Assembly: GCA_965243775.1 (NCBI GenBank)
Contig: CBDEWF010000137.1
Span: forward strand, 22,452-86,451
Direction of reading: 5' to 3'
From: Sansalvadorimonas sp965243775
GTDB lineage: Bacteria > Pseudomonadota > Gammaproteobacteria > Pseudomonadales > Endozoicomonadaceae
DNA: 64,000 bases
Shown here: positions 1-9,234 of the stretch, one piece after another
Layout of the letters: each line of letters starts with the position of its first letter
Numbering within the stretch: the first letter of the stretch is position 1
Program-made: the position numbers and the translations under genes
Notes under the pieces: model-generated
What the model saw: only the letters and a program-made list of their open reading frames with translations
The model's database searches: none
What the model was told of the DNA's origin: nothing

Positions 1-454
1 TGCGGCTGTTGCCGACTTCCGCCCGGAAACTGTTGCTGAAATCAAGATCAAGAAAGATCCCGACAGCCCAAATGAAGGCATGGCCATCCAACTGGTCCGC
101 AATCCGGATATTGTTGCGTCTATTGCAGCCAAGGCTGATCGCCCATTCGTGGTTGGTTTTGCAGCAGAAACCGGTAATGTTATCGAATATGCAGCTGACA
201 AGCTCAAGCGTAAAAAGCTCGACCTGATTGTCGCCAATGATGTCAGCGATTCCAGTATCGGCTTTAACAGTGAAGATAATGCCGTCACTCTGATCGGTAC
301 CGATATTGAAGAGCCTCTGCCAAAATGCTCAAAGCGCCAGCTTGCAGGTCAGCTGATTGAGATGATTGCCCGGTTCTACGACCAGTCTCAGGCTGAAACC
401 GAATACCACATGGAAGAGAGTGCTGAATATGCATCTGAAAACGAAAGTTCTTGA
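1..454 (+). CDS. coaBC: CoaBC (Dfp), C-terminal part of phosphopantothenoylcysteine synthetase/decarboxylase
   Basis: Partial at the left edge; frame 2 is open from the first base (AAVADFRPE...) to the stop at 452-454. This is the CoaB half, which couples 4'-phosphopantothenate to cysteine with CTP in coenzyme A synthesis. Visible family signatures are the AAVADFRP segment, IQLVRNPDI, VGFAAETGN and KKLDLIVANDVS, followed by a variable acidic tail. The 3' end overlaps the dUTPase start by 26 bp, the usual gammaproteobacterial coaBC-dut arrangement, so the two are probably translationally coupled. Confidence 0.95.
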   Translation, partial: AAVADFRPETVAEIKIKKDPDSPNEGMAIQLVRNPDIVASIAAKADRPFVVGFAAETGNVIEYAADKLKRKKLDLIVANDVSDSSIGFNSEDNAVTLIGTDIEEPLPKCSKRQLAGQLIEMIARFYDQSQAETEYHMEESAEYASENESS

Positions 455-881
455 TTCTCGCCTGGGCAGTGATTTCCCCCTGCCATCCTATGCTACTGAC
501 GGTTCTGCAGGTCTGGATCTGCGGGCAATGGTGGAAGGAGCAACAACTCTCGAGCCTGGTCAAACCCTTCTGATCCCAACCGGTCTAGCCATTCACCTTG
601 AAGATAAAGGCTTTGCCGCCATGATTCTGCCCCGCTCCGGGCTGGGTCACAAACATGGCATTGTCCTGGGTAACCTGACGGGCCTTATTGACTCTGACTA
701 CCAGGGTCAGCTGTTTGTCTCCTGCTGGAACCGGAGCAATACGACCTTCACAATTGAACCAGGGGAGCGCATTGCGCAGATGGTTATTGTTCCGGTGGTA
801 CAGGCAACCCTGGATATCGTAGAAGGCTTTGAGGAATCTAACCGCGCCGCAGGCGGTTTTGGCTCCTCTGGTCGCAAATAG
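429..881 (+). CDS. dut: Deoxyuridine 5'-triphosphate nucleotidohydrolase (dUTPase)
   Basis: 150 aa, the normal size of trimeric bacterial dUTPase. It hydrolyses dUTP to dUMP, keeping uracil out of DNA and feeding dTMP synthesis. The family motifs appear in order: TDGSAGLDLRA (metal site), PRSGLGHKHG, GLIDSDYQG with the catalytic Asp, GERIAQMV, and the C-terminal arm GGFGSSGRK that closes over the substrate. I chose the ATG at 429 (MHLKTKVLD) rather than the longer open frame starting at 366, because the protein aligns from there and a purine-rich AGAG lies just upstream inside coaBC. Confidence 0.97.
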   Translation: MHLKTKVLDSRLGSDFPLPSYATDGSAGLDLRAMVEGATTLEPGQTLLIPTGLAIHLEDKGFAAMILPRSGLGHKHGIVLGNLTGLIDSDYQGQLFVSCWNRSNTTFTIEPGERIAQMVIVPVVQATLDIVEGFEESNRAAGGFGSSGRK

Positions 882-893
882 TCTCTATATTTT

Positions 894-1000
894 AGGGAGT
901 GTTCACATTTTATTACCATGGAAGTGTCTTTCCCCATCCCGAGTGACGAAAAGGCACTTTACCCAAAGGGTACATAGCTTACTGTTTGTGAATACTCCCT
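894..1000. repeat. Intergenic inverted repeat carrying a copy of a palindromic repeat (copy R1)
   Basis: In the 287-bp gap between dut and algC, AGGGAGTGTTCACA (894-907) is inverted at 987-1000 with one mismatch. On the minus strand the interior (about 976-919) resembles the palindromes at 9087-9138 and 13491-13556: each has a GTACCTTTT-like arm, a TCATCA/GATG centre and a TTCCATG-like end. No target duplication flanks it, so insertion is not demonstrated. Just downstream the 11-mer CAGCCATGTGC occurs twice (1073 onward). No gene is apparent in this gap; it must hold the algC promoter. Confidence 0.5.
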
Positions 1001-1168
1001 GAGCAAATTTGGCGCAGATTTTATATACCAGCCTGTGGCAGATATATTAATAAATAGCCATTAGCTAAAAACAGCCATGTGCGAAAGACAGCCATGTGCA
1101 GGAAAAAAACACCACAGCAATGGATGTGTGGTTATTAACAATAAGAATGTAAAGTCAATGGAGCAGGC

Positions 1169-3709
1169 ATGGCGTCGAACAAGAAGTCAGCCGAAAAAGA
1201 TGTACCAGCCAATACAGACTCTCAGGAAAAGACTAGTCATCGATCCGGAGGTATAGGCCATTTTCTGAAGAAAATTCTGAAAAGTTTTCCCGGAAACCGC
1301 ACCAAAAAACAGACCTATAAAGAGATTCTGTCTGAGGAGCCGGAAGATTCCAGAAGCCTCAACCTGCCAATAGAACAACTTCTGGTAACAGGGACAGCGG
1401 CCATCCTGACACTGGCTGCTTTTCTTGTTCTGCTCATGACCTCTATCTTGACCCCAAACCAGGCCCAAGTTCAGCAAAGTGTGGAACGGGTTGGCAAACA
1501 GGCAACGTTTCAATTACAGCTGGCTCTCTGGCAAGCCAAAAGAATGGCTGAGAAAATTTCCAGTCACCCACAGGTTATTGACTTCCTCGGCAGCTCCAAG
1601 AGCATGAGCAACCCGGATCAACTGAGTAAACTGACCAGCCTTGTAAGCCGGGGCATTCCTTATGGTTCGGCAATGTTCCTCGTGAACAAGGACACGATCG
1701 GAACCCTCCCTCCCAGCCTGGGGTTTACAGCCCTTGACCTCTCCAGAAGAAGCTTGAGAGGAGAGCATCCCAAAGCCGAAGCCTCGCAAGCTGGTAATAA
1801 ATGGCAGCTCTTTACCAGCAGCCCCATCATAGATAAAAACAGTGTTATTGGTTCCGTTCTTCTGATTCTTGATATGTCAATTTTACAAACCCCCATGGTA
1901 CTGACGGATAAAGGCATAGGGCAGATCCTTGTTTTTCAGGATCAGGAAAACAGGAGCCAGCCCATTCTGTCCACGGGAACACCAACCCCAAAATCCGAGT
2001 ACAGTTGGAAAATTGATCTGGAAGGCACCCCCTGGGCTGTCGTTTTTCACCCCTCAGAGCAGTTTTTGGATGATGTCCGCCGTTCACCGGTTCCTGCACT
2101 TATTGCCATGTTAATTGCCATGACCTCTGTCCTGGGTGTTTCATTTCACACTGCCTATATTGTCCGCAGGAAGGTTAATGATTATTTCGCCAATTCCATT
2201 CTGGAACATGAAAGACTGGGGCCTGAATCGACCAGACTGAAATACTCTATTCATCACAGTAATGATCAGGACGACAGCAAAGCTGTTTTGAGTGATATTG
2301 AGGCTATACCAGAATCAATCTTCCGTGCCCACGATATCAGGGGAGTTGTGGGTCAGACTCTTACTGAAAGCACCATGACCTTAATCGGCAGGGCCATTGG
2401 TTCAGCCGCCGTTGCCAAAGATGAAAGAACCATTCTGATTGCCAATGATGGCCGCCTGTCCAGCCCCATGTTGAAAGTCAGTCTCGTAGTAGGACTGGTG
2501 TCATCTGGATGCAAAGTTGTGTCTGTTGGTATGGTACCTACCCCGATTTTGTATTTTGCCATCCAGACCCTTAAAGCCGATTCTGGAATTATGATCACCG
2601 GCAGTCACAGTCCTGCAGACTACAATGGCGTGAAAGTTATCCTCAAAGGGAGAAGAATCCACGGTAAAGATATAAAGGATCTCTATCGCCGCATCAAAGA
2701 ACAGGACTTTGAAGCACAAAAAACCGGAACTTCAGAAGAGATGACCTCACGCTACCTGAGACATGTGTCATCAGCAGAGGTATCCCCCCACTATATAGAT
2801 CAGATTCTGGATGATATTAATCTGTCGAGACCACTCAAAGTCGTTGTTGATTGCGGCAATGGCGTTGCCGGCCGGTTTGCACCACAGCTTTTTGAGAAAT
2901 TAGGCTGTGAGGTCATTTCCATCTACTGCAACATCGACGGCACGTTTCCCAACCACAGCCCCAACCCCTGTGACCCGGAGAACCTGAAGGAACTTATTGA
3001 GAAAGTCATTGCCACTGAAGCCGATCTGGGCATTGCTCTTGACGGTGACGGTGACCGGGTAAATCTTGTTTCCAGCACTGGTGTTATCGTATCCCCAGAT
3101 CGTGTCATGATGATTCTGGCCAGAGACATCATCTCCCGCCATCCGAAAGCAGATATTGTTGTCGATGCAGCCTGTTCACACCACCTCATCAAAGTGATAA
3201 AAGAAAACGGTGGACAACACCATATGTGCAGAACAGGACACACTGTTATCCGGGATAAAATCAAGGAGACCGAAGCGTTCCTGGCCGGCGATATCAGCGG
3301 CCATATCTTCATCAATGAGCGCTGGTATGGTTTTGATGACGCAATATATTGTGCTGCCCGCCTGCTTGAATATTTTACAGATCAAGATAAATCCCTGAAT
3401 GCCATCCTGAAAGCGTTACCAAGCTCAGTCTGCAGCCCGGAAATTCGTATACATACCACCGAAGAAAACAAAAAATCCCTGATCGAATATTTGGAAAACA
3501 GGGCAGAGTTTAAAGGGGGCAATAAGTGCACCATTGATGGTATTCGTGTTGATTACCCTTGGGGCTGGGGTATGGTTCGTGCTTCCAGAATAACACCAGA
3601 GCTTGTTCTTCGCTTTGAAGCAGATAACAATGAGGAGCTTGATAAAATAAAAGGTCGCTTTCGGGAACAGCTGCTTACGGCTGACCCGGAGCTGAAAATT
3701 TCCTTTTGA
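1169..3709 (+). CDS. algC: AlgC, long membrane-anchored form of phosphomannomutase/phosphoglucomutase
   Basis: 846 aa. The enzyme domain fills about residues 380-846 and interconverts hexose 6- and 1-phosphates for exopolysaccharide and LPS precursors. Visible elements are IFRAHDIRG, the phosphoserine loop TGSHSP with Ser479, the metal loop DGDGDR at 625-630, the sugar-binding GDISGH and the C-terminal phosphate-binding RASRITPELVLRFE. Residues 1-380 are an extra module with a basic cytoplasmic head, a transmembrane helix at about 71-93, a presumably periplasmic domain and a second helix at about 307-330. Pseudomonas AlgC also has a long form of this type, so the extension is probably genuine. 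The stop overlaps the upstream end of the argB open frame. Confidence 0.93.
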   Translation: MASNKKSAEKDVPANTDSQEKTSHRSGGIGHFLKKILKSFPGNRTKKQTYKEILSEEPEDSRSLNLPIEQLLVTGTAAILTLAAFLVLLMTSILTPNQAQVQQSVERVGKQATFQLQLALWQAKRMAEKISSHPQVIDFLGSSKSMSNPDQLSKLTSLVSRGIPYGSAMFLVNKDTIGTLPPSLGFTALDLSRRSLRGEHPKAEASQAGNKWQLFTSSPIIDKNSVIGSVLLILDMSILQTPMVLTDKGIGQILVFQDQENRSQPILSTGTPTPKSEYSWKIDLEGTPWAVVFHPSEQFLDDVRRSPVPALIAMLIAMTSVLGVSFHTAYIVRRKVNDYFANSILEHERLGPESTRLKYSIHHSNDQDDSKAVLSDIEAIPESIFRAHDIRGVVGQTLTESTMTLIGRAIGSAAVAKDERTILIANDGRLSSPMLKVSLVVGLVSSGCKVVSVGMVPTPILYFAIQTLKADSGIMITGSHSPADYNGVKVILKGRRIHGKDIKDLYRRIKEQDFEAQKTGTSEEMTSRYLRHVSSAEVSPHYIDQILDDINLSRPLKVVVDCGNGVAGRFAPQLFEKLGCEVISIYCNIDGTFPNHSPNPCDPENLKELIEKVIATEADLGIALDGDGDRVNLVSSTGVIVSPDRVMMILARDIISRHPKADIVVDAACSHHLIKVIKENGGQHHMCRTGHTVIRDKIKETEAFLAGDISGHIFINERWYGFDDAIYCAARLLEYFTDQDKSLNAILKALPSSVCSPEIRIHTTEENKKSLIEYLENRAEFKGGNKCTIDGIRVDYPWGWGMVRASRITPELVLRFEADNNEELDKIKGRFREQLLTADPELKISF

Positions 3710-3750
3710 ATCCCACCATAATAACTAAAGCTGTAGCGGAAACGAAAGAC

Positions 3751-4671
3751 ATGACCGATGGTAGCACCAGGAATTCTGATATAGCCCGCATTCTGACCGA
3801 AGCCCTTCCCTATCTGCAGCGCTTTGCAGGCAAGACGTTTGTTATCAAATATGGCGGTAACGCCATGGAAAATGAAGAACTGCAAAACAGTTTTGCCCGG
3901 GATATCGTTCTACTCAAAGCTGTTGGTATCAACCCGATCGTGGTTCACGGAGGCGGCCCGCAAATCGGCGAGCTTCTCGAAAGACTTAATATTGAGACCC
4001 ATTTTGTCGATGGTATGCGTGTCACTGACAGTGAAACCATGGATGTCGTACAAATGGTTCTTGGCGGGCTGGTCAACAAAGAGATCGTCAGTCTTATTAA
4101 CCGTAATGGTGGACGAGCCATCGGCATTACCGGAAAAGATGGTGATTTTATCTGGGCCAGGAAACTGAAAAAAACCTCTGAAGCGGCTCAGCCAGGAGGG
4201 ACCGAAATCATTGATATCGGTCATGTTGGCGAGGTCAAAGCTATCAACACTGATATCCTCAACATGCTGCAAGGCTCAGATTTCATTCCAGTCATTGCCC
4301 CTGTTGGGGTCGATGAAGAGGGAAATTCCTATAATATCAACGCCGATCTGGTTGCCGGAAAAGTTGCTGAAGTTCTCCATGCCGAAAAACTGATCCTGCT
4401 GACCAATACCCCCGGTGTATTAGACGACACCGGAAAAACATTAACCAACCTGAACATAGGTCAGGTTACCCAGCTGATAGACAATGGCATAATCCATGGT
4501 GGAATGCTTCCCAAAATTCAGTGCGCACTGGATGCAGCTCGCTCCGGTGTCAGCGCAGCCCATATCATTGATGGCAGGGTCACCCATGCACTGCTGCTTG
4601 AAATATTCACCGGGCAGGGAGTCGGATCTCTGATCAGTTCAGCACCAACATCATTAACGCGTAATACGTAG
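3751..4671 (+). CDS. argB: Acetylglutamate kinase
   Basis: 306 aa; phosphorylates N-acetyl-L-glutamate in the second step of arginine synthesis. Amino-acid-kinase fold signatures are FVIKYGGNAM (ATP-binding Lys), VVHGGGPQIG, DGMRVTD, SYNINADLVAG and GGMLPKIQCALDA. The open frame extends back to a TTG at 3706 that overlaps the algC stop. I chose the ATG at 3751 because MTDGSTRNSDIARILTEALP aligns with the usual start of Pseudomonas-type ArgB, though its ribosome site (CGGAAACGAAAG) is weak. It lies between algC and slmA, a conserved order. Confidence 0.95.
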   Translation: MTDGSTRNSDIARILTEALPYLQRFAGKTFVIKYGGNAMENEELQNSFARDIVLLKAVGINPIVVHGGGPQIGELLERLNIETHFVDGMRVTDSETMDVVQMVLGGLVNKEIVSLINRNGGRAIGITGKDGDFIWARKLKKTSEAAQPGGTEIIDIGHVGEVKAINTDILNMLQGSDFIPVIAPVGVDEEGNSYNINADLVAGKVAEVLHAEKLILLTNTPGVLDDTGKTLTNLNIGQVTQLIDNGIIHGGMLPKIQCALDAARSGVSAAHIIDGRVTHALLLEIFTGQGVGSLISSAPTSLTRNT

Positions 4672-4677
4672 CACCGA

Positions 4678-5310
4678 ATGGAAAAGGCACAGCAAAAAGA
4701 TTTGCCCAGGGATACCGCCCCCAGGAAAGACAAACTTTCACGCAAAGAACAAATTCTGCAAGCTCTGGCCCACATGTTGGAGACCAGCCCAGGGGAGCGC
4801 ATCACTACCGCACGCCTGGCCCAGGAAGTCGGCGTATCTGAAGCCGCTCTCTATCGCCACTTCCCCAGCAAGGCCAAAATGTTCGAGGGTCTGATTTCCT
4901 TCATTGAGGACTCTCTTTTCTCACGGGTGAACCTGATTATCAATGAGGAGAGTCAGCCGCTGGTTATCTGTCAGCGCATTCTCACCCTGATGCTGCTCTT
5001 CTGTGAGAAAAACCCTGGGCTGACCAGAATTCTTACCGGGGACGCACTGAACGGAGAGACTGAGCGTCTGCGCACCCGGGTAATCCAGCTTTTTGAGCGG
5101 CTGGAAACCCAGATTCGCCAGGTTCTGCGTGATGCAGAGATCAAGGACGGCCTGCGTACCCGGATGACCCACACCACAACAGCAAATATGCTACTGGCAA
5201 TAGCAGAAGGACGGATAAACCAGTTTGTCCGCAGTCGTTTTCGCCGCAAGCCATCTGAACACTGGGACGATCAATGGCAAGTGCTCAGTCAGACTGTTTT
5301 CCGTACCTGA
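4678..5310 (+). CDS. slmA: Nucleoid occlusion factor SlmA (TetR family)
   Basis: 210 aa, starting 6 bp after argB and so probably in the same transcript. SlmA binds chromosomal sites away from the terminus and blocks FtsZ ring formation over the nucleoid. The N-terminal TetR helix-turn-helix (about residues 25-70) has the SlmA-diagnostic run EVGVSEAALYRHFPSK, followed by SLFSRVNLII and NPGLTRILTGDAL. These segments distinguish SlmA from generic TetR repressors. A bidirectional terminator follows. Confidence 0.95.
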   Translation: MEKAQQKDLPRDTAPRKDKLSRKEQILQALAHMLETSPGERITTARLAQEVGVSEAALYRHFPSKAKMFEGLISFIEDSLFSRVNLIINEESQPLVICQRILTLMLLFCEKNPGLTRILTGDALNGETERLRTRVIQLFERLETQIRQVLRDAEIKDGLRTRMTHTTTANMLLAIAEGRINQFVRSRFRRKPSEHWDDQWQVLSQTVFRT

Positions 5311-5350
5311 TACTACCCCGTTTCTAAGTACTTATATGGCACTTATACAC

Positions 5351-5378
5351 AAATACCGGCTTAAGCCGGTATTTGTTT
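5351..5378. terminator. Bidirectional intrinsic terminator between slmA and the convergent envelope gene
   Basis: AAATACCGGC-TTAA-GCCGGTATTT is a perfect palindrome with an A-rich left and T-rich right flank (GTTT), placed between two convergent genes. Confidence 0.8.
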
Positions 5379-5420
5379 AAAAAGCTCGCACAGAAAAGAA
5401 AGGTACAGAAGGAAAGCTCT

Positions 5421-6419
5421 TTACTGCTTGTCCGCCTTACGGAACTTGACCAGTTGATTTCTCCAGTAGAGGTTAAGGACTCCGCCCTTCATATCAAGAA
5501 CGGGATAGCGTTCCTCTTTGGCAACTGACTTGCGAGCATCATTCCCATTTTGTGAGGTTTCCTGCCGGAAGAAAACAACAACAATATCCTTATCCCTGTT
5601 AAGGGACCATTTGCCAACCAGCCGTTCATTTCTCTGGGGAGTATCAAAAAGCTGTAAAATAAAGCGCTCTTCTTCGGCTTGCCAGTAAGCCAGGCCCGCC
5701 TGCCGGGCAACTGGAACCCAGCGGCCTAACAGCTGTTTTTTGGATAAAAGCAATCGCTTGTTTCTGGCAACCTCTTCCCCTTCCAGCAGAAACCGCACAC
5801 GCTCAGCCCTGATGGCATAATCAGCCCGGACCTTGTCTTTTTCTTTTTCCAGTTCCTGTATCTGGGCTTCCACACGAACTAGTTCAGATGCGAGATTCTG
5901 GAGTTCGAAGGTCAGGTTTTCTGGAACCTTTCTGCCCTCTCTTTCCGCATCTGCTGCATCAACCTGCCTGCGCTCCTGCTGCAGCCTGAGGCGCTCCTGC
6001 TTGCTAACCAGAACCAGAGCCCGAGTATCAATTTCCTGGATCAGGCGTCGCATGGCAAATTCAACGTCATCAACAGTACTGTACAGGCGCAGAAGCTCAT
6101 CATCATCCTCTGACTGTATCTTTTCCCTGAGCTGTTTCTGGAGCTGGAGCTGCTTCTGAAATTTCTGGATCTGGAGGGCTTCTTCACTTAATTCAGGCGC
6201 AACGATTTCCAGCACTCGGCCAGACTCGGTCAGTACCTCGTACCCTCGACGGGCTGCCTCTTTAGGAACCTGTGTAGCAATCACCGTTTCGCCATCGGCA
6301 TCGACATAACGATAATAAAACTGCCCTGAATACTCAGCAGCACTGCCAGAATTAAGCAGCACTACCAGCATCAGAAATACAGATCTTCGTAAAAGCGTCA
6401 GTTTTTTATAGGGTGCCAT
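5421..6419 (-). CDS. DUF4124-like envelope protein with signal peptide and coiled coil
   Basis: 332 aa from the ATG at 6419; an in-frame ATG at 6452 would add 11 residues. The N-terminus (KKLTLLRRSVFLMLVVLLNSGSAAEYSG) is a signal peptide with a likely cut after SAA. The following stretch, YYRYVDADGETVIATQVP, resembles the short DUF4124 module. A long charged coiled coil covers about residues 80-220, and a beta-rich C-terminal part is possibly a small ligand-binding fold. The start overlaps the 3' end of pyrE by 14 bp on the same strand, so it is probably co-transcribed with pyrE. Function is unknown; an envelope location is inferred only from the signal peptide. Confidence 0.75.
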   Translation of the reverse strand: MAPYKKLTLLRRSVFLMLVVLLNSGSAAEYSGQFYYRYVDADGETVIATQVPKEAARRGYEVLTESGRVLEIVAPELSEEALQIQKFQKQLQLQKQLREKIQSEDDDELLRLYSTVDDVEFAMRRLIQEIDTRALVLVSKQERLRLQQERRQVDAADAEREGRKVPENLTFELQNLASELVRVEAQIQELEKEKDKVRADYAIRAERVRFLLEGEEVARNKRLLLSKKQLLGRWVPVARQAGLAYWQAEEERFILQLFDTPQRNERLVGKWSLNRDKDIVVVFFRQETSQNGNDARKSVAKEERYPVLDMKGGVLNLYWRNQLVKFRKADKQ

Positions 6420-7050
6420 ATTTCTGGCGATAGTTTTCAACCAATTGGGCATGCTGGTTGAGTCTATCGTCTTCGCTGATGTATTCCATTACCTGCGCCA
6501 GACTAATTATGCTTATTACAGGAATATTATAATCCTTTTCCACCTCCTGAATGGCAGAAAGCTCGCCCTCGCCCTTCTCTTGACGGTCCAGGGCAATTAA
6601 TACACAGGCGGGCTTAGCGCCGCACTGATCAATCAAAGTCATGGACTCCCTGATAGCCGTACCTGCAGTGATAACATCATCAATAATTGCAATATTCCCT
6701 TTCAGGGGAGCGCCAACAAGATTACCGCCTTCCCCATGATCCTTCACTTCCTTGCGGTTAAAGCACCAGGGAACATCACGATTATGGTGATCCGCTAAAG
6801 CTATAGCTGCAGCCGAAGCCAGAGGGATTCCCTTGTAGGCAGGCCCAAACAGGACATTGAATTCCACGCCGGCATCTATCAGGGCTTCAGCATAAAATCG
6901 GCCCAGGGCTGCCAAAGCTTTACCTGAATTAAAAAGTCCCGCATTAAAGAAATAGGGGGATATTCGACCTGACTTCAGGGCAAATTCCCCAAACTGAAGA
7001 ACTTTATGCTCGAGAGCAAAGCAAATAAAATCCTGCTGATACTTTTTCAT
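6406..7050 (-). CDS. pyrE: Orotate phosphoribosyltransferase
   Basis: 214 aa, the size of E. coli PyrE. Transfers phosphoribose from PRPP to orotate to give OMP in pyrimidine synthesis. It shows the N-terminal KSGRISPYFFNAG, the catalytic loop region FNRKEVKDHGEGG and the PRPP-binding motif IAIIDDVITAGTA. It is divergent from crc with a 390-bp gap, the pyrE/crc pairing also seen in Pseudomonas. Confidence 0.97.
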   Translation of the reverse strand: MKKYQQDFICFALEHKVLQFGEFALKSGRISPYFFNAGLFNSGKALAALGRFYAEALIDAGVEFNVLFGPAYKGIPLASAAAIALADHHNRDVPWCFNRKEVKDHGEGGNLVGAPLKGNIAIIDDVITAGTAIRESMTLIDQCGAKPACVLIALDRQEKGEGELSAIQEVEKDYNIPVISIISLAQVMEYISEDDRLNQHAQLVENYRQKYGTL

Positions 7051-7440
7051 GATGTTTTGGAGCGATGATAGTTATTAGGCTGATTAGGTGCCCCATTCTA
7101 TCAGCTATTCTGGGAATCTACGCCTTCCAGGTGCTGAAACTGATTGAACAGCTTTTCCCGGGAGGGACTTTATCCAGCGAGCGCAACTTCCCGCAGAACT
7201 TCCCGTAGAGCTACGTAACCCTGTCATATAGCCATGATTCAGCCCCATAGGTATCATATGGATATTAAATTTTCTTCGGAAAGCCTTCGCTTCAAGGGGA
7301 TCGTAAACAGTATTTACGACCCAGATATTGCAACGCTTTTTCCCGCCATCAGGCTGATTCTGCCCCAAGACTCTGTACCCTGAGAGAGCCAAACCAGGAC
7401 AGAACCTGTGCCAATCAAGGCGGATAGTACAGGACCCAGC
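7051..7440. other. Divergent intergenic region between pyrE and crc
   Basis: 390 bp without a convincing gene. It holds a short direct repeat (AACTTCCCGCAG/AACTTCCCGTAG near 7168-7210) and a 49-codon open frame at 7234-7383 (start MIQPHRYHM) lacking a ribosome site. No operator I can name is visible. The region must carry both promoters. Confidence 0.5.
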
Positions 7441-8226
7441 ATGAGAATTATCAGCTTCAACTGTGAAGGAATAACAAGCGCGGCTGAACAAGGCTTTTTT
7501 TCCTGGGCACAGGAACAGGATGCCGATGTAATCTGTCTGCAGGACATTCGTGCCTCAGAAGACCAGCTGATAGATGCGCCCTTCAACCCGGATGGATATT
7601 TCAGCTATTTCTTTGATGGCTATGATACAAATGGCACTTGCCAGAGTGGTGTTGCACTTTATACCCGGGTTCCCCCAAAAGCCATAATCACCGGTCTGGG
7701 CATTCCTGAGGTTGATACCAAAGGTCTTTATCTCCAGGCAGACTTTGACAAGATCAGTATTGGCAGTCTGATGGTGCCGGAAGCGGATGATTCAGCTGAA
7801 TCTTTTGGCCAAAAGCTCCGGTTTATGGAAGAGTACCTTCAGTACCTCAACAAACAGCGCCGCAAACGCAGGGAGTTTATCACCTGCGGATCCTGGAGCG
7901 TGGTTCACAAAAATAATGATATCGCCAGCTGGCGCGACTATCAGGATACTCCTGGATTCCTGCCAGCTGAAAGAGCCTGGATGGATGAAATCATCAATGG
8001 TCTGGAGTATGTCGATACCTACCGGGAAGTTGACCGCGAAGGCGGCAAGTACACCTTCTGGCTGGGTGAAAATGACCGCACCATCAACCAGGGCCGGCGC
8101 TATGACTATCAGATAGCAACTCCGAGCATGCGTCACAGGGTGCTGAATTCTGGCATTTACACCCATGAAGCATTTTCACGCCATGCCCCCGTGATTGTGG
8201 ACTACGACTGGGAACTTTCTTTCTAA
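7441..8226 (+). CDS. crc: Catabolite repression control protein Crc (exonuclease III-like fold)
   Basis: 261 aa, against about 259 in Pseudomonas. In pseudomonads Crc works with Hfq to repress translation of carbon-catabolic mRNAs. The fold is that of exonuclease III/EEP proteins, and this copy follows Crc rather than XthA: MRIISFNCEGI, WAQEQDADVICLQDIRAS, LQADFDKISIGSL, NKQRRKRREFITCGS and SRHAPVIVDYDWEL. Where nucleases have catalytic Asn/Asp pairs, Crc-type residues (CGSWSV) are found, consistent with a non-catalytic regulator. I chose the ATG at 7441 over the in-frame 7408 start because Crc proteins begin MRIIS. Proximity to pyrE supports the call. Confidence 0.92.
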   Translation: MRIISFNCEGITSAAEQGFFSWAQEQDADVICLQDIRASEDQLIDAPFNPDGYFSYFFDGYDTNGTCQSGVALYTRVPPKAIITGLGIPEVDTKGLYLQADFDKISIGSLMVPEADDSAESFGQKLRFMEEYLQYLNKQRRKRREFITCGSWSVVHKNNDIASWRDYQDTPGFLPAERAWMDEIINGLEYVDTYREVDREGGKYTFWLGENDRTINQGRRYDYQIATPSMRHRVLNSGIYTHEAFSRHAPVIVDYDWELSF

Positions 8227-8249
8227 CCCGGATATTTCACAGTGAATAG

Positions 8250-8283
8250 TCAGGCAATTCCCATTTCACCCGGAATTGCCTGA
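8250..8283. terminator. Hairpin between convergent crc and rph
   Basis: TCAGGCAATTCC (8250-8261) pairs perfectly with GGAATTGCCTGA (8272-8283) across a 10-nt loop. The T tract is short, so termination is likely but not certain. Confidence 0.65.
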
Positions 8284-8294
8284 AATATTCAGAC

Positions 8295-9014
8295 TCAGGG
8301 AGCTTCCAGTGCGCTGCGCTGAATGTCCAGCAGGTTATTGATACCCTTCCGGGCCAAGGTCACCATGGCATCCATTTCATCCTGATCAAAAGGTGCTCCC
8401 TCTGCAGTACCCTGCAGCTCAATAAAGCCACCCTTTTCCGTCATTACAACGTTCATATCTGTCTCAGCATTAGAATCTTCTGCATAATCCAGATCCAGAA
8501 CAGCATTACCGTTATAAATGCCCACAGATACAGAAGCTATCAACTGCTTCAGGGGATCATCACGGATAATCTTGTTACGCTGCATATGACGCAGGCAGTC
8601 AACCGTGGCTACACAGGCACCCGTTATTGAAGCTGTGCGGGTGCCACCATCAGCCTGGATAACATCACAATCCACAGTAATAGTGTTATCACCAAGGCGT
8701 TTCAGATCCACGGCAGCACGCAGAGAGCGACCAATCAGGCGCTGAATCTCCAGTGTGCGTCCTCCTTGCTTACCACGGGATGCTTCACGGTTATTCCGCT
8801 CCCCCGTGGCTCGGGGCAACATGCCATACTCTGCGGTGATCCAACCCTGGTTGGTTCCTTTCAGCCAGCGAGGCACATTCCGGTCAAGGCTGGCTGTGCA
8901 GATCACCTTGGTATCACCAAACTCAACCAGAACAGATCCCTCGGCATGCTTGGTGTAGTGGCGTGTGATTTTGATTTCCCGCAGTTCATCTGCAGCACGA
9001 CCGCTAGGGCGCAT
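8295..9014 (-). CDS. rph: Ribonuclease PH
   Basis: 239 aa, full length. A phosphorolytic 3'-5' exoribonuclease that trims tRNA 3' ends and takes part in rRNA turnover. It has the N-terminal MRPSGRAADELR, FGDTKVICTASL, the basic RATGERNNREASRGKQGGRTLEIQR-type segment, TVDCDVIQADGGTRTA with the phosphate-binding and catalytic residues, and LDLDYAEDSNAETDMNVV. All key motifs are intact, unlike the truncated Rph of E. coli K-12. It is divergent from yicC, as in many gammaproteobacteria. Confidence 0.97.
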   Translation of the reverse strand: MRPSGRAADELREIKITRHYTKHAEGSVLVEFGDTKVICTASLDRNVPRWLKGTNQGWITAEYGMLPRATGERNNREASRGKQGGRTLEIQRLIGRSLRAAVDLKRLGDNTITVDCDVIQADGGTRTASITGACVATVDCLRHMQRNKIIRDDPLKQLIASVSVGIYNGNAVLDLDYAEDSNAETDMNVVMTEKGGFIELQGTAEGAPFDQDEMDAMVTLARKGINNLLDIQRSALEAP

Positions 9015-9086
9015 ATTTCCACCTCATAATTTCAATTGAAACGGATTATAACGTTAAAAGACAGCTGGCTACTTGCTATTTATAGG

Positions 9087-9138
9087 GTGATTTCCTTTTT
9101 CATAACCAATGTGGTGAAAAAGGTATTTCCATGAAAAA
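9087..9138. repeat. Palindromic intergenic repeat, copy R2
   Basis: CCTTTTTCA (9094-9102) pairs with TGAAAAAGG (9115-9123), followed by TATTTCCATGAAAAAAA. Layout and sequence match the copy after spoT (13491-13556), including the trailing CCATGAAAAAA and an ACAA-rich tail. It lies in the rph-yicC divergent gap (9015-9234), where it may also affect one of the transcripts. Confidence 0.5.
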
Positions 9139-9234
9139 AACACGAACAAATTTATTCACTCATATCAACGGAGGGGCAGAAACCGATACAATGGATAAAT
9201 TTCTATTTATTCACCGGTTTGGAACGACTAAACC

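Noticed and set aside
894..1000. MITE interpretation of the inverted repeat upstream of algC
   Set aside because: The ends are well paired, but no target duplication flanks them, so it is kept as a repeat and not called a mobile element.
7105..7491. 128-codon minus-strand open frame between pyrE and crc
   Set aside because: It overlaps the crc start, lacks a ribosome site and has no recognisable domain; treated as intergenic.
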